Part shown: in pieces, positions 16,352 to 28,917 of the stretch | Layout: every line of letters starts with the position of its first letter | How positions within the stretch are numbered: the first letter of the stretch is position 1 | Source of the DNA: Halanaerobiaceae bacterium | GTDB lineage: Bacteria > Bacillota > Halanaerobiia > Halanaerobiales > DTU029 | Reading direction: 5' to 3' | Length of the DNA: 38,508 nt | Assembly (NCBI GenBank): GCA_012518635.1 | Contig: JAAYRT010000102.1 | Location: 1 to 38,508 of the forward strand | Position numbers and translations under genes: made by a program | Notes under the pieces: model-generated | Database searches by the model: none | What the model was told of the DNA's origin: nothing | What the model saw: only the letters and a program-made list of their open reading frames with translations

Positions 16352-19211
<2,860 letters not shown>

Positions 19212-19267
19212 CTATTTCACCCCTTTCTATATTTATGAGCAGCATCCATTATTTTATATACTGCTGC

Positions 19268-20020
19268 TTATCTTGCTCCTTCTACTATCTGCACGAAGGA
19301 ATCTACATCGAGACTGGCCCCTCCTACCAGAGCACCATCAATCTCTGGCTGGGCCATCAGTTCTTCAATATTGGAAGCTTTAACACTACCCCCATATTGA
19401 ATCCTTATCTGATCCGCCGCGTCAGCAAAATCTTCCCTGACCAGCTCTCTGATTGCCTTAATAACCTCATTGGCATCTTCCGCAGTAGCAGTCCTTCCAG
19501 TGCCGATAGCCCAGATGGGCTCATAGGCAATTACTGTTTCTGCAATCTGTTCTTTACTTAATCCAGCCAGAGCGGCCTTAATCTGGCCTTTGACCTTCTC
19601 CATGGTCTTTCCGGCTTCCCGCTCTTCCAGGGTCTCACCTACACAGATGATTGGCCTTAAGCCGTACTTAAAGGCTGCTTTAGCCTTTCTATTGACATCC
19701 TCATCACTTTCCTGGAAATATTCCCTGCGTTCTGAATGTCCTATGATAACATATGTAGCACCAATTTCCTTTAACATGGGGCCGGATATCTCGCCAGTGT
19801 AGGCTCCGGACTCCTCCCAATGCATGTTCTGGGCACCCAATTTGATATTGCTGTCTGCGATTATATTGTAAACCGGAAGCAAATTTACAGATGTAGGGCA
19901 AACAGCTATCTCCACATCTTCAATACCGGCCAATCTATCCTTTAACTCTTTAACCAGTTCCTCTGCTTCACTCATGGTTTTGTGCATCTTCCAATTACCA
20001 GCAATAAGTGGTTTACGCAT
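19268..20020 (-). CDS. tpiA: triose-phosphate isomerase
   Basis: This 250-aa TIM barrel has all expected motifs: RKPLIAGNWKMHKT with the catalytic Lys, YVIIGHSERRE with the catalytic His, AYEPIWAIGTG with the catalytic Glu, and the phosphate-binding YGGSVKASN and GALVGGASL. The ATG at 20020 is preferred over the upstream in-frame TTG at 20035 because it gives the standard N-terminus and has a GGGGGG-rich ribosome binding site. Confidence 0.98.
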   Translation of the reverse strand: MRKPLIAGNWKMHKTMSEAEELVKELKDRLAGIEDVEIAVCPTSVNLLPVYNIIADSNIKLGAQNMHWEESGAYTGEISGPMLKEIGATYVIIGHSERREYFQESDEDVNRKAKAAFKYGLRPIICVGETLEEREAGKTMEKVKGQIKAALAGLSKEQIAETVIAYEPIWAIGTGRTATAEDANEVIKAIRELVREDFADAADQIRIQYGGSVKASNIEELMAQPEIDGALVGGASLDVDSFVQIVEGAR

Positions 20021-20099
20021 CCCATTTCCCCCCAATCTTATAGACTTCTATTTAATTATAACAAAAGATTTATTTTTACATTGTAATACAAAATACTTT

Positions 20100-21287
20100 T
20101 TATTCTAAATCATCAAGTGCTTCTACACCAGGTAATGGTTTTCCTTCAAGGAACATCAGGGATGCTCCGCCACCGGTAGAAATATGGTATATCTTATCTT
20201 CCAGGCCAGCCTTTTTGACAGCTGCTGCTGAATCCCCGCCGCCAATAATGGTCCTGGCATCACTTTCAGCCAGTGCTCTGGCAACGGCAAAGGTTCCTTT
20301 AGCAAAATTATCCAGTTCAAAAACCCCGATCGGGCCGTTCCAGATAACTGTTTTGGCATTCTTAATAATCTCAGTATATTTTTCGATGGTCTTTGTCCCG
20401 CCGCTATCCAGGGACTCCCAATCAGACGGGATATTGTCAATTGTTACTTCCTTGAAGTTAGCATCATTGCTGAATTCATCTGCCACTACAACATCTACAG
20501 GCAGGACCAGTTCAACACCTTTTTCTTCTGCCTCTTTCAATAACTCTTTAGCCAGGTCCAGTTTATCCTCTTCCACCAGGGATTTTCCTGTCTCATAACC
20601 TTTAGCTCTGATAAAGGTATTGGCTATACCTCCGCCTACCAACAGATAATCTACTTTATCCATCAGGTTGCGGATTACGCCAATCTTATCAGAAACCTTG
20701 GCACCGCCCATTATTGCCACAAAAGGATGTTCCGGATTTTCTATCACTTCTCCGAGGACTTCCAGCTCTCTCTGCAGTAAAAAACCGGCTACCGCAGGTA
20801 AATATTCAGCTACTCCTACAGTTGAAGCATGAGCCCTGTGAACAGTACCAAAGGCATCACTGACAAAAACATCGGCAATACTGGCCAGTTTTTTGGCAAA
20901 TTCAGGATCATTATCTGTTTCTTCTTTATAGAAACGGGTATTCTCCAGAACCAGGACATCCCCACCTTCCATCATACCTGCTGCTTCTTCAACTTCCGGG
21001 CCGATACAATCATCGACTTTAGTGACTTCCTTATTCAATAATTCTGCCAGCCTTTGGGCAACAGGATCCAGCCGGTAGGCCTCATTGACCTGTCCTTTAG
21101 GCCTGCCCAGATGTGACATTAAAATAACCCGGGCACCCTCATTGATTAAATACTGAATAGTGGGAAGGGCAGCCTGGATTCTGGTATCATCTGTTATCTT
21201 TCCATCAGCCAGGGGTACGTTAAAATCAACCCTGACCAGGGCCTTTTTACCTTTAAAATCAAAATCCTTCAAGGTTTTCTTCCTCAT
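20100..21287 (-). CDS. pgk: phosphoglycerate kinase
   Basis: This 395-aa protein is full length. It has the N-domain signatures [21 protein letters not shown] and [15 protein letters not shown], and the nucleotide-domain motifs [20 protein letters not shown] and GGGDSAAA. The catalytic Arg (DFNVP...R) regions are intact. It makes ATP and 3-phosphoglycerate from 1,3-bisphosphoglycerate. The ATG follows ATGGAGGTGTAACC. It is separated from gap by 122 bases containing a long hairpin. Confidence 0.98.
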   Translation of the reverse strand: MRKKTLKDFDFKGKKALVRVDFNVPLADGKITDDTRIQAALPTIQYLINEGARVILMSHLGRPKGQVNEAYRLDPVAQRLAELLNKEVTKVDDCIGPEVEEAAGMMEGGDVLVLENTRFYKEETDNDPEFAKKLASIADVFVSDAFGTVHRAHASTVGVAEYLPAVAGFLLQRELEVLGEVIENPEHPFVAIMGGAKVSDKIGVIRNLMDKVDYLLVGGGIANTFIRAKGYETGKSLVEEDKLDLAKELLKEAEEKGVELVLPVDVVVADEFSNDANFKEVTIDNIPSDWESLDSGGTKTIEKYTEIIKNAKTVIWNGPIGVFELDNFAKGTFAVARALAESDARTIIGGGDSAAAVKKAGLEDKIYHISTGGGASLMFLEGKPLPGVEALDDLE

Positions 21288-21326
21288 GGTTACACCTCCA
21301 TAGTTTCATCTATCCTGATTTCATAA

Positions 21327-21378
21327 GAACAGGTAGAAACCAGATCTCCTGAATGGAAACCTGATTTCTACCATGTTC
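21327..21378 (-). other. long gap-pgk intercistronic hairpin
   Basis: An imperfect inverted repeat pairs GAACA(bulge)GGTAGAAAcCAG (21327-21343) with CTGATTTCTACC and TGTTC (21361-21378), about 16 paired bases with one mismatch and one bulge. No T-run follows, so it is not a simple terminator. It probably protects the gap mRNA 3' end or marks a processing site. Confidence 0.65.
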
Positions 21379-21409
21379 ATTCACATTCCGTTCTAAGCTT
21401 ATATCTCCC

Positions 21410-22523
<1,114 letters not shown>

Positions 22524-22530
22524 GTGTTTT

Positions 22531-23559
22531 TCACCTCACCCCCTTTAAAGCCAGAATCTCTCTGGCTGTTGCTTCATCCGTAACCAGTATGTTGTGATAA
22601 AGCGGTGAAACTACTGATAGTATGGCTCTGGCCTTAGCCGGCTCACCTGCAACTACTATCACTTTCTCTATATCCTTTAAATCTTCCAGGTGAAGGCCGA
22701 CACTGGTAGTCACATATACTATCTCACCTGATTCATCAAAATAATAACCCAGAGCTTCAGCTACAGCTCCCCGCTCCTTTAATTCTTCAATCTCTTCCCG
22801 GGACATATCCCTCCTGGCGGCCATAATTTCAGCACTGCCTACACCATGTATCAAAATATTGGCCTTCTCCAGGAACTTAAGGACCCGTTGGATTGAGGGC
22901 TCAGCCATGATTATATCTACATTCTCCTCCTGAAGAGAATCAGGTATATGCAGGAGATGATAACGGCCTCCCAGTTTCTTGGCAAGGGTGGCTGCAATGG
23001 TATTGGCCTGAATCTCAACCTCTTCACCCAGGCCGCCCCTGCCCGGCACTACAATTATATCCATGGGCTTTTCATTTTCGCTCATGGCACTGGCAACCTG
23101 AGCCAGGGTCGTACCACCGGTAACCGCCAGTATATCTCCATCTTTAAGCAACCTCCGTAATAGTCTGGCAGCATAGCGGCCAATCTCCTGGATGATAATT
23201 GAAGGCTCCAGTCCGCCAGAAACAATATGGACCTCTTCAATCCCCAGGCACTCCCTTAACTGTTCTTCCAGGGTCCTGATCCCTTTGAGTTCCTTCATGT
23301 ATTTATCAAGTTCAGGCAAAAATTTGGACCCCAGTTCAGTCAATATAGTGCCGGAACGGTATACCTTCACTAATCCTCTCCCATAGAGAAAATCCAGTTC
23401 TTTTCTAACCAGCCTCTCGCTGATATTTGTTTTCTCTGCCAGTGCTCTCCTGCCAATAGGTTGGTAATAATAGATGTTACGTAATATAGTATACCGATTT
23501 TCAACAATAGATATTAATTCAGGCACTATTTTCTCCTGGATTTTCAAAAGATATTTCAC
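22531..23559 (-). CDS. cggR: central glycolytic genes regulator CggR (SorC family)
   Basis: This 342-aa protein is read from the GTG at 23559 (GGAGG seven bases upstream); the longer frame from 23616 would run through the operator. The N-terminal helix-turn-helix (about 25-75, GRRALAEKTNISERLVRKELDFL) is followed by a SorC-type effector domain (about 90-340) with the phosphosugar loop AVTGGTTLA and GVGSAE. In B. subtilis, CggR represses the gapA operon and is released by fructose-1,6-bisphosphate. A matching operator lies 22-55 bases upstream of its own start. It heads the operon cggR-gap-pgk-tpiA-gpmI-eno. Confidence 0.94.
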   Translation of the reverse strand: MKYLLKIQEKIVPELISIVENRYTILRNIYYYQPIGRRALAEKTNISERLVRKELDFLYGRGLVKVYRSGTILTELGSKFLPELDKYMKELKGIRTLEEQLRECLGIEEVHIVSGGLEPSIIIQEIGRYAARLLRRLLKDGDILAVTGGTTLAQVASAMSENEKPMDIIVVPGRGGLGEEVEIQANTIAATLAKKLGGRYHLLHIPDSLQEENVDIIMAEPSIQRVLKFLEKANILIHGVGSAEIMAARRDMSREEIEELKERGAVAEALGYYFDESGEIVYVTTSVGLHLEDLKDIEKVIVVAGEPAKARAILSVVSPLYHNILVTDEATAREILALKGVR

Positions 23560-23580
23560 AGCCCCGCCTCCAGCAGATGG

Positions 23581-23614
23581 GAACGAGATTATCCCGTTAG
23601 AACATTTATGTCCC
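23581..23614 (-). promoter_or_regulatory. CggR operator (tandem repeat)
   Basis: The minus strand carries GGGACATAAATGTTC (23600-23614) and GGGATAATCTCGTTC (23581-23595), two related 15-base half-sites with starts 19 bases apart. The published CggR operator is GGGAC-N6-TGTC repeated after 4 bases, with the same 19-base period. It lies downstream of the predicted start point, so bound CggR would block elongation, as in B. subtilis. Confidence 0.78.
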
Positions 23615-23651
23615 ACCCTTTTGAAAAATATATGTATATTATTTTATTTTC

Positions 23652-23680
23652 ACTATAGTATATTCTATGTATCTGGTAAA
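23652..23680 (-). promoter_or_regulatory. cggR-gap operon promoter
   Basis: The minus strand has -35 TTTACC (23675-23680), a 17-base spacer and -10 TATAGT (23652-23657). The predicted start near 23645 puts the CggR operator at about +31 to +64. Confidence 0.7.
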
Positions 23681-23722
23681 ATTCCTCTATTTTTTTTCTT
23701 TTATCTGCAAAAATTTTTTTCT

Positions 23723-24658
23723 TTAAATTTTTCCTTTTTCCCTGATTTCATCAGCTATCTTCTTTATACGCCGCATCCGGTGATTGACACCGGACTTACT
23801 TATCTTTGGTGTCAATAACTCACCCAGTTCCTTCAGACTGGCATAGGGATGTTCCTTCCTTAAAAGGGCTATCTCCCGTAAGCTTTTTGGCAGAGAGGCC
23901 AGTCCCCTTTCCGCCTCTATCAATTCTATATCCTCTAACTGCTCCAGAGCAGCAGTAATTGTCTTATCCAGATTTGCAGTCTCAAAGTTTACCCTTCTAT
24001 TGATATCATTTTTCAGGCTTTTCACTACATGTTTGTTCTCCATTTCCAGGAGAGCACGGTGGGCACCGATAATATTCAATATGGTCGTTATATCTTCATA
24101 ATTTTTAAAATAGACGATGTGTTTTTTATTATGCCTGGTTATGCGCCCTTCCAGATTAAAAGATTCCAGGAGTTTCAGTAGATCCCGGGCCAAACCCTCA
24201 TATTCACACCTGAATTCAAGATGGTATTCCCCGGCAGGATTATTTACCGAGCCTCCGCCCAAAAAAGCCCCCCGCAGATAGGCCTGGCGGTATATTCTCT
24301 TGCTGAAAAACTCCTCTTTAATCCGGAAGATAATACTATTATTCTCATCAATAAATCCCAGCCGGTACAAAAAATCATCCAGCCCCTGCTGGGGGGCTAA
24401 AAACAAATGATAAATATTCTGTTTACGGTCAAAGGGTAAATTCTTCCGGACAATTATCTGAATCTGTAAATTAAAGATTTTTTTTATTGTAGAATATACC
24501 TTCCTGGCCAGATCTCCCATAGATAATTTTATATTTAAAGCAAAATTCTTATTCACTATCTGGATAGTTCCATTCATCCTGATGAGGGCAGAAAGTTCCG
24601 CTATCTCACCCTCATTTATTCTGACCAGCTCATGCTTTACATCAGAGGTAAAAGACAA
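23723..24658 (-). CDS. whiA: sporulation/division regulator WhiA
   Basis: This 311-aa protein has the N-terminal LAGLIDADG-like fold (about 1-200, with AYLRGAFLGGGSVNNP) and a C-terminal helix-turn-helix (about 225-305, ending KISKSGVNHRMRRIKKIADEI). The start is TTG (24658), six bases after AGGTGA. That ribosome binding site overlaps the last codons of yvcK, so the two are probably translationally coupled. WhiA is a conserved DNA-binding protein affecting cell division in Bacillus and sporulation in Streptomyces. Confidence 0.95.
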   Translation of the reverse strand: MSFTSDVKHELVRINEGEIAELSALIRMNGTIQIVNKNFALNIKLSMGDLARKVYSTIKKIFNLQIQIIVRKNLPFDRKQNIYHLFLAPQQGLDDFLYRLGFIDENNSIIFRIKEEFFSKRIYRQAYLRGAFLGGGSVNNPAGEYHLEFRCEYEGLARDLLKLLESFNLEGRITRHNKKHIVYFKNYEDITTILNIIGAHRALLEMENKHVVKSLKNDINRRVNFETANLDKTITAALEQLEDIELIEAERGLASLPKSLREIALLRKEHPYASLKELGELLTPKISKSGVNHRMRRIKKIADEIREKGKI

Positions 24659-24664
24659 TCACTA

Positions 24665-25948
24665 TCACCTATCCTTCATTACACCCAGGATAACCTTTGC
24701 CAGTTCATCCGGATCATGTCTGATATAGCCTTCCCTGGACAATAAATTTCCTTCAACAACCTTAATTCCCAGCTCTCTGATTTTCTTTTTATCTACTTTA
24801 ACCTGATGGGCCCCTTCTTCCCGGTATCTTTTTATTAGTTCCCTGGAGCTCTCCTCTTTATTCACAACAACATAGTCAAATAAGCCAGCACCGGTATGTT
24901 TATAGATAGCCTTGATATGGTCACTGACAGAATAACCAGTTGTCTCACCGGCCTGTGTCATCACATTGCAGACAAAAATCTTGATTGCCTTACTCTCCCT
25001 GATCTTATCAGCAATATTGCCTACCAGTAAATTGGGTATGATACTGGTATACAGGCTGCCGGGACCTATCACAATAATTTCTGCTTCCTCTATGGCTTTC
25101 AAAACTTCAGGAGAAGATTCACAGGAGGAAGGCTGCAAAAAAACCCTGTCAATCTTCTTTTTCGGTTCAGGAATGTTAGACTCACCCATTAATACCGTCT
25201 TGTCGGAATATACCGCACCCAAACGTACATCCTCATTGGTTGCTGGCAAAACCTTACCCCTGATGGCCAGGACCTTGCTGGATTCCCTGATGGCCTCCTC
25301 AAAATCCCCCAGTATCTCTGTCAGGGAAGCAATGAAAAGATTACCGAAATTATGTCCCTCCAGGTCCCCTCCCGTATTAAAGCGATACTGAAACAATTCC
25401 TCCATCAATGGCTCTGTATCAGCTAAAGCAACCAGGCAATTCCTGATATCCCCAGGGGGTAAAATACCCAGTTCATCCCTCAACTTGCCGGAACTGCCTC
25501 CATCATCAGCAACTGTAACCACTGCTGTCAGGTTGCTGGTATAATTTTTCAATCCCCGCAGGAGATTTGACAGACCGGTTCCGCCCCCCAGGGTGACAAC
25601 ACGGGGGCCCTTTTCCAATATTTTTCTCTCAAAGGCTTTATCCAGGAATTCATTGGCCTCCAGGTGGTAAAAACCCTTCAGGGCACCCTTCATGGAGGTA
25701 AAAATCCCCCAGATTCCCAGGATTATCAGGACGATAGCTGCAATAAGGTCTACAAAAAAAGATAGATTACCGACAAAGGGAAAAAGAAAACTGATTATCA
25801 TGATTTCCAGATAGCTGATTATCTGATAACCAAGTAAAATTGATATACCTGCACTGACAAGAATAAGTGAAATGGTCAGTAATAATATCCACCTTTTTAT
25901 CCCGATTCCTGGATATAACCATTTTTTATTGGAAAAATCGATTTTCAT
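24665..25948 (-). CDS. yvcK: YvcK/GlmR-family protein with N-terminal membrane anchor
   Basis: This 427-aa protein carries the CofD-like domain from about 115. GGGTGLSNLLRGLK is at 121-134, followed by VTVADDGGSSGKLR and GDIRNCLVALAD, and later IGPGSLYTSIIPNLLV. Residues 20-85 contain two or three hydrophobic membrane segments that are absent from the roughly 317-aa B. subtilis YvcK. YvcK/GlmR binds UDP-GlcNAc and supports cell-wall precursor supply during gluconeogenic growth. The gene lies in the standard rapZ-yvcK-whiA order with very short gaps (12 and 6 bases). Confidence 0.93.
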   Translation of the reverse strand: MKIDFSNKKWLYPGIGIKRWILLLTISLILVSAGISILLGYQIISYLEIMIISFLFPFVGNLSFFVDLIAAIVLIILGIWGIFTSMKGALKGFYHLEANEFLDKAFERKILEKGPRVVTLGGGTGLSNLLRGLKNYTSNLTAVVTVADDGGSSGKLRDELGILPPGDIRNCLVALADTEPLMEELFQYRFNTGGDLEGHNFGNLFIASLTEILGDFEEAIRESSKVLAIRGKVLPATNEDVRLGAVYSDKTVLMGESNIPEPKKKIDRVFLQPSSCESSPEVLKAIEEAEIIVIGPGSLYTSIIPNLLVGNIADKIRESKAIKIFVCNVMTQAGETTGYSVSDHIKAIYKHTGAGLFDYVVVNKEESSRELIKRYREEGAHQVKVDKKKIRELGIKVVEGNLLSREGYIRHDPDELAKVILGVMKDR

Positions 25949-25960
25949 AGACTACCCGTC

Positions 25961-26812
25961 CTATTTATTAATATCCTTGTGTTCTACAATAACCCGGTAA
26001 CCCTTACGCAGTAAAAAATCCTTCAATTTAATGGCTGTAGTCACTGAACGATGTTTGCCACCGGTACAGCCAATAGCAATCATCAAATGACTCTTACCTT
26101 CCTTCTCGTATTCGGGTAAGAGAAACTCTATAAAATCAAAAAAATTCTTATAAAATTTTGTAGTCAAAGGCCATTTCAGGATATATTCCTGAACCACTTC
26201 TTCTTCTCCTGTAAGTTCTTTAAGGGAACTGACATAATGTGGATTAGGTAAAAACCTGACATCAAAGACCAGATCTGCATCCATGGGAATCCCGTATTTA
26301 TAGCCAAAGGAAATGATGGATATGGATAGGCTCTCTTTCCCGACTTTATGGAAGGAATAAAACCGCCTTAATTCATTATAGAATTCCCTGCTACCCATCT
26401 CTGAGGTATCTATTATTTTGTGGGCCATCCCCCGGATTTCTTCCAGCATGGTCCGTTCTTTCCGGATAGCATCCAGGACCCGTCCCTCTTCATCCAGGGG
26501 ATGTTTCCGCCTGGTCTCTTTATAACGCCTTACCAGGGTCTCATCAGAGGCCTCCAGGAAGAGAATCTCATAATTAAAGCCCTGCTTTTCCAGTTCAGCC
26601 AATTCCCCAAAGAGGGAATTAAAAAATTTGCCTCCCCTGATATCAGTCACAATAGCGATCTTTTCATATTCAGAACGGAGGCATAATTCAGCAAATTTAT
26701 TTATAAAGGAAGGTGGTAAATTATCAATACAGAAATAACCCATGTCTTCAAAAAAATTCAGAGCCACTGATTTACCTGCACCTGACATTCCTGTTATTAT
26801 TAAAAATTCCAT
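25961..26812 (-). CDS. rapZ: RapZ/YvcJ nucleotide-binding protein
   Basis: This 283-aa protein has the Walker A motif GMSGAGKS at 8-15, the middle DIRGGKFF and FLEASDETLVRRYKETRRKHPL region, and the C-terminal IGCTGGKHRSVTTA phosphate-binding signature. YvcJ in Bacillus hydrolyses GTP; RapZ in E. coli directs decay of the GlmZ small RNA that controls glmS. The role in this lineage is not settled. It is the first gene of the rapZ-yvcK-whiA operon, behind a good promoter. Confidence 0.95.
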   Translation of the reverse strand: MEFLIITGMSGAGKSVALNFFEDMGYFCIDNLPPSFINKFAELCLRSEYEKIAIVTDIRGGKFFNSLFGELAELEKQGFNYEILFLEASDETLVRRYKETRRKHPLDEEGRVLDAIRKERTMLEEIRGMAHKIIDTSEMGSREFYNELRRFYSFHKVGKESLSISIISFGYKYGIPMDADLVFDVRFLPNPHYVSSLKELTGEEEVVQEYILKWPLTTKFYKNFFDFIEFLLPEYEKEGKSHLMIAIGCTGGKHRSVTTAIKLKDFLLRKGYRVIVEHKDINK

Positions 26813-26846
26813 AATAGGAACCCCTCTCTTATATTCTTATAATACC

Positions 26847-26875
26847 ATTGTATAATATCAGGAAGAGAATGTAAA
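26847..26875 (-). promoter_or_regulatory. promoter of the rapZ-yvcK-whiA operon
   Basis: The minus strand reads TTTACA (26870-26875), a 17-base spacer and TACAAT (26847-26852), each 5/6 to consensus. It lies 35 bases upstream of the rapZ ATG. No terminator follows whiA, so some transcripts could continue into cggR. Confidence 0.8.
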
Positions 26876-26884
26876 CAGGCAGGT

Positions 26885-27814
26885 TTAGCCCATAACTGGC
26901 AATTTATCCTTCACGATTCTAAAACTGGCCGGTAATTCACCAACCAATTCCCCATCCAGTTCCAGCTCTGCACTTCCATCCTCCAGTAGTTCTATAGAAA
27001 TCTCCTTTCCCTTAATGGAATCCACCAGCGGATGGCTTAAATGGGTACCCTTATAGGCTTTGGCCAGGTTAAAAACTATACCGGGCTTACTGAAGTTCTT
27101 CAGTATTATAATATTTAGTTCCCCGTTTTCCAATTCTGCTTCCGGAGCAATCATAACCCCTCCACCAAAATACTTGCCATTGGCAATGATAACACTGTTC
27201 AAATATTGATTATACTCCTCCCGGCCGTCTATTGTAATCCTCATTGCTTTATTATTGTAGGTAAAGAGAACCCTGAATACACCGATTAAATAAGATAGAA
27301 AACCGCCATAGATTTTAGAACTTTCATTAACCAGTTTTGCGGTTACGGCTCCAATCCCTGTATCGGCTACATTCAAAAAGAGCCTACTCTCAATATCACC
27401 GGCATAATTTCTGTAGGAAACCTGGCAGATATCAACCTTTTTTATCTTTTCTTCCCGTATAATGTTTACGATATCCTCTATATTTTTGCCGATACCGAAA
27501 GTCCTGATAAAGTCACAACCGGTTCCCTGGGAAAAGATAATTAATTTAATATCCTCAGCCAGTAGCTTTCCATCTTTGTAGAGACCGTTAACAACCTCAT
27601 TGGTGGTTCCATCTCCGCCTACGGACATAATCTTACGATATCCCTCTGCTACAGCTTTTCTGGCCAATTCTGTAGCATGGCCTGGATATTCAGTAAAACT
27701 GACCTCCATTTCGATACCCTCATCCTGAAAATATTTCGCATACCTGGGCCAGTTTTTCCCTGTTTTTCCGTTAGCAGAAACGGGGTTTACAATTGCCATG
27801 ATTCCCTGTGTCAT
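26885..27814 (-). CDS. diacylglycerol/lipid kinase (YegS/DgkB family)
   Basis: This 309-aa protein has the DAGK catalytic domain in the N-terminal part: NPVSANGKTGK at 10-20 and the nucleotide-binding GGDGTTNEVVNGL from residue 66. The C-terminal beta domain has ANGKYFGGGVMIAPEAELENGELNIIIL. It phosphorylates diacylglycerol or a related lipid; the exact substrate cannot be read from sequence. A ribosome binding site AAAGGAA lies about 9 bases before the ATG. It has its own predicted promoter and is separate from the rapZ operon. Confidence 0.92.
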   Translation of the reverse strand: MTQGIMAIVNPVSANGKTGKNWPRYAKYFQDEGIEMEVSFTEYPGHATELARKAVAEGYRKIMSVGGDGTTNEVVNGLYKDGKLLAEDIKLIIFSQGTGCDFIRTFGIGKNIEDIVNIIREEKIKKVDICQVSYRNYAGDIESRLFLNVADTGIGAVTAKLVNESSKIYGGFLSYLIGVFRVLFTYNNKAMRITIDGREEYNQYLNSVIIANGKYFGGGVMIAPEAELENGELNIIILKNFSKPGIVFNLAKAYKGTHLSHPLVDSIKGKEISIELLEDGSAELELDGELVGELPASFRIVKDKLPVMG

Positions 27815-27892
27815 ATTAACCAGTTCCTTTCCCTCATTTAACTCTATTTTTCTGCAAATTATCAGCAGCTTTTTTATTATTCTACTTTCCTC

Positions 27893-27921
27893 ACAATATC
27901 TCCTGCAAATTCTACATTCAA
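27893..27921 (-). promoter_or_regulatory. possible promoter of the lipid kinase gene
   Basis: The minus strand has TTGAAT (27916-27921), a 17-base spacer and TATTGT (27893-27898), each 4/6 to consensus, about 80 bases upstream of the ATG at 27814 and just beyond a terminator. Confidence 0.4.
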
Positions 27922-27934
27922 ATTAAGGAATTTT

Positions 27935-27972
27935 AAACAAAAAATAAGCCCATCTTATGTGATGAGCTTATT
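27935..27972 (-). terminator. terminator overlapping the end of a small reading frame
   Basis: A 12-bp stem (27943-27954 with 27961-27972, including one G-U pair), a 6-base loop and a TTTTTTGTTT tract lie on the minus strand. The stop codon of the small reading frame at 27955-28113 falls in the loop. Confidence 0.9.
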
Positions 27973-28113
27973 ATCCTGAAACTCAATCCTCAGCCCTTTC
28001 CAGATTATTGAGCCTTCTTTTACAGCATCCAGCTCCTTCTCCAGGGTCCTGGCAATCCCTTTCAGATACTCCACTTGTTCTTCCCTGCTTAATTTATGCT
28101 TCCAGCTTCTCAC
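27955..28113 (-). CDS. possible small protein overlapping the upstream gene
   Basis: This reading frame of up to 52 aa (starts VRSWKHKLSREEQVEYL, ends FQDNKLIT) overlaps the end of the upstream membrane-protein gene by 20 bases and ends inside the terminator hairpin. It is charged and predicted helical, with strong coding-like codon use. The GTG at 28113 has a weak ribosome binding site (GGAAACAG, 12-13 bases away). A second GTG at 28074 (AGGGAAG upstream) would give 39 aa. The family is not recognised. Confidence 0.5.
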   Translation of the reverse strand: MRSWKHKLSREEQVEYLKGIARTLEKELDAVKEGSIIWKGLRIEFQDNKLIT

Positions 28114-28813
28114 TTTCTACAGGATCTGTTTCCTTTTTGTCTTTTGCTTTCTCTTCTATTTTCTCTTTGATATTTGTAAATTTACTTCTACTTCTAATCC
28201 TTCTGATATTATCAATTATCTGGACAAAAAACAGGGGAATCAGAGACAATACAATGAGTATGAACAGGAATAACAGCTTATTACTAAATAGCAACGCTTT
28301 CTCAAGATCGTTGAGCTGGAAAATATAGATGCTGAAAAAGGAAAACAAAATACTCATTAATGCCATCAGCAGGCTGATATATTCCACAGAAACACCATCC
28401 CGGATAATTACCTGTTTTTCCGGTTCAGAAACATCCTTTTTGCTGCGTTTTGTCTTCAAATCCATTAGGTTTTTACAATATTGATCCTTCTGCTCCATGG
28501 TTAAAAAAGAAGACTGCATGATATCTGTAATGATATCATCTATCAGGGAGTGGATATTATACAGATCCTCCCTGTCTACATTATATTTATTGGCAGTTGA
28601 AGAAATAATGGAGTTAAATAAATGAATATCGAATAAATCTTCTTTGGCAATCATCGGTCTGACAGTCTGTAAGATCTCCTGATTGGCAGAATATAATTTC
28701 CGCAGATAATATTTTTTCTCCTTTTTTGCTACAATCAGGCTGGAGACAAGATAGGCTATTATGCCACAGATCAACCCTCCCCCGATTCTGACAAGCCATG
28801 GATTAGCTAACAT
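28094..28813 (-). CDS. unknown membrane protein with three predicted helices
   Basis: This 239-aa protein has an N-terminal membrane helix (about 8-28) and a helical, charged cytoplasmic-type region (30-145). Two further membrane helices follow (about 146-166 and 177-200), and the C-terminal tail is highly charged and lysine/glutamate rich. The ATG follows AAAGGAGGG. I do not recognise the family; no catalytic motif is visible. It is probably co-transcribed with the small reading frame downstream. Confidence 0.75.
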   Translation of the reverse strand: MLANPWLVRIGGGLICGIIAYLVSSLIVAKKEKKYYLRKLYSANQEILQTVRPMIAKEDLFDIHLFNSIISSTANKYNVDREDLYNIHSLIDDIITDIMQSSFLTMEQKDQYCKNLMDLKTKRSKKDVSEPEKQVIIRDGVSVEYISLLMALMSILFSFFSIYIFQLNDLEKALLFSNKLLFLFILIVLSLIPLFFVQIIDNIRRIRSRSKFTNIKEKIEEKAKDKKETDPVESEKLEA

Positions 28814-28917
28814 AAATCAAGCCCTCCTTTTATTTATTATCCAGAGAATTTCTCTAAACCGAGTTTATATTATATAATTAGCTATATTTTAAATATCTCC
28901 TTTTAAATTAAGTGAAC

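Noticed and set aside
28008-28328. Plus-strand 106-codon frame
   Set aside because: It lies antisense to the membrane-protein gene, has no ribosome binding site and has a low-complexity leucine/serine composition expected of an antisense shadow.
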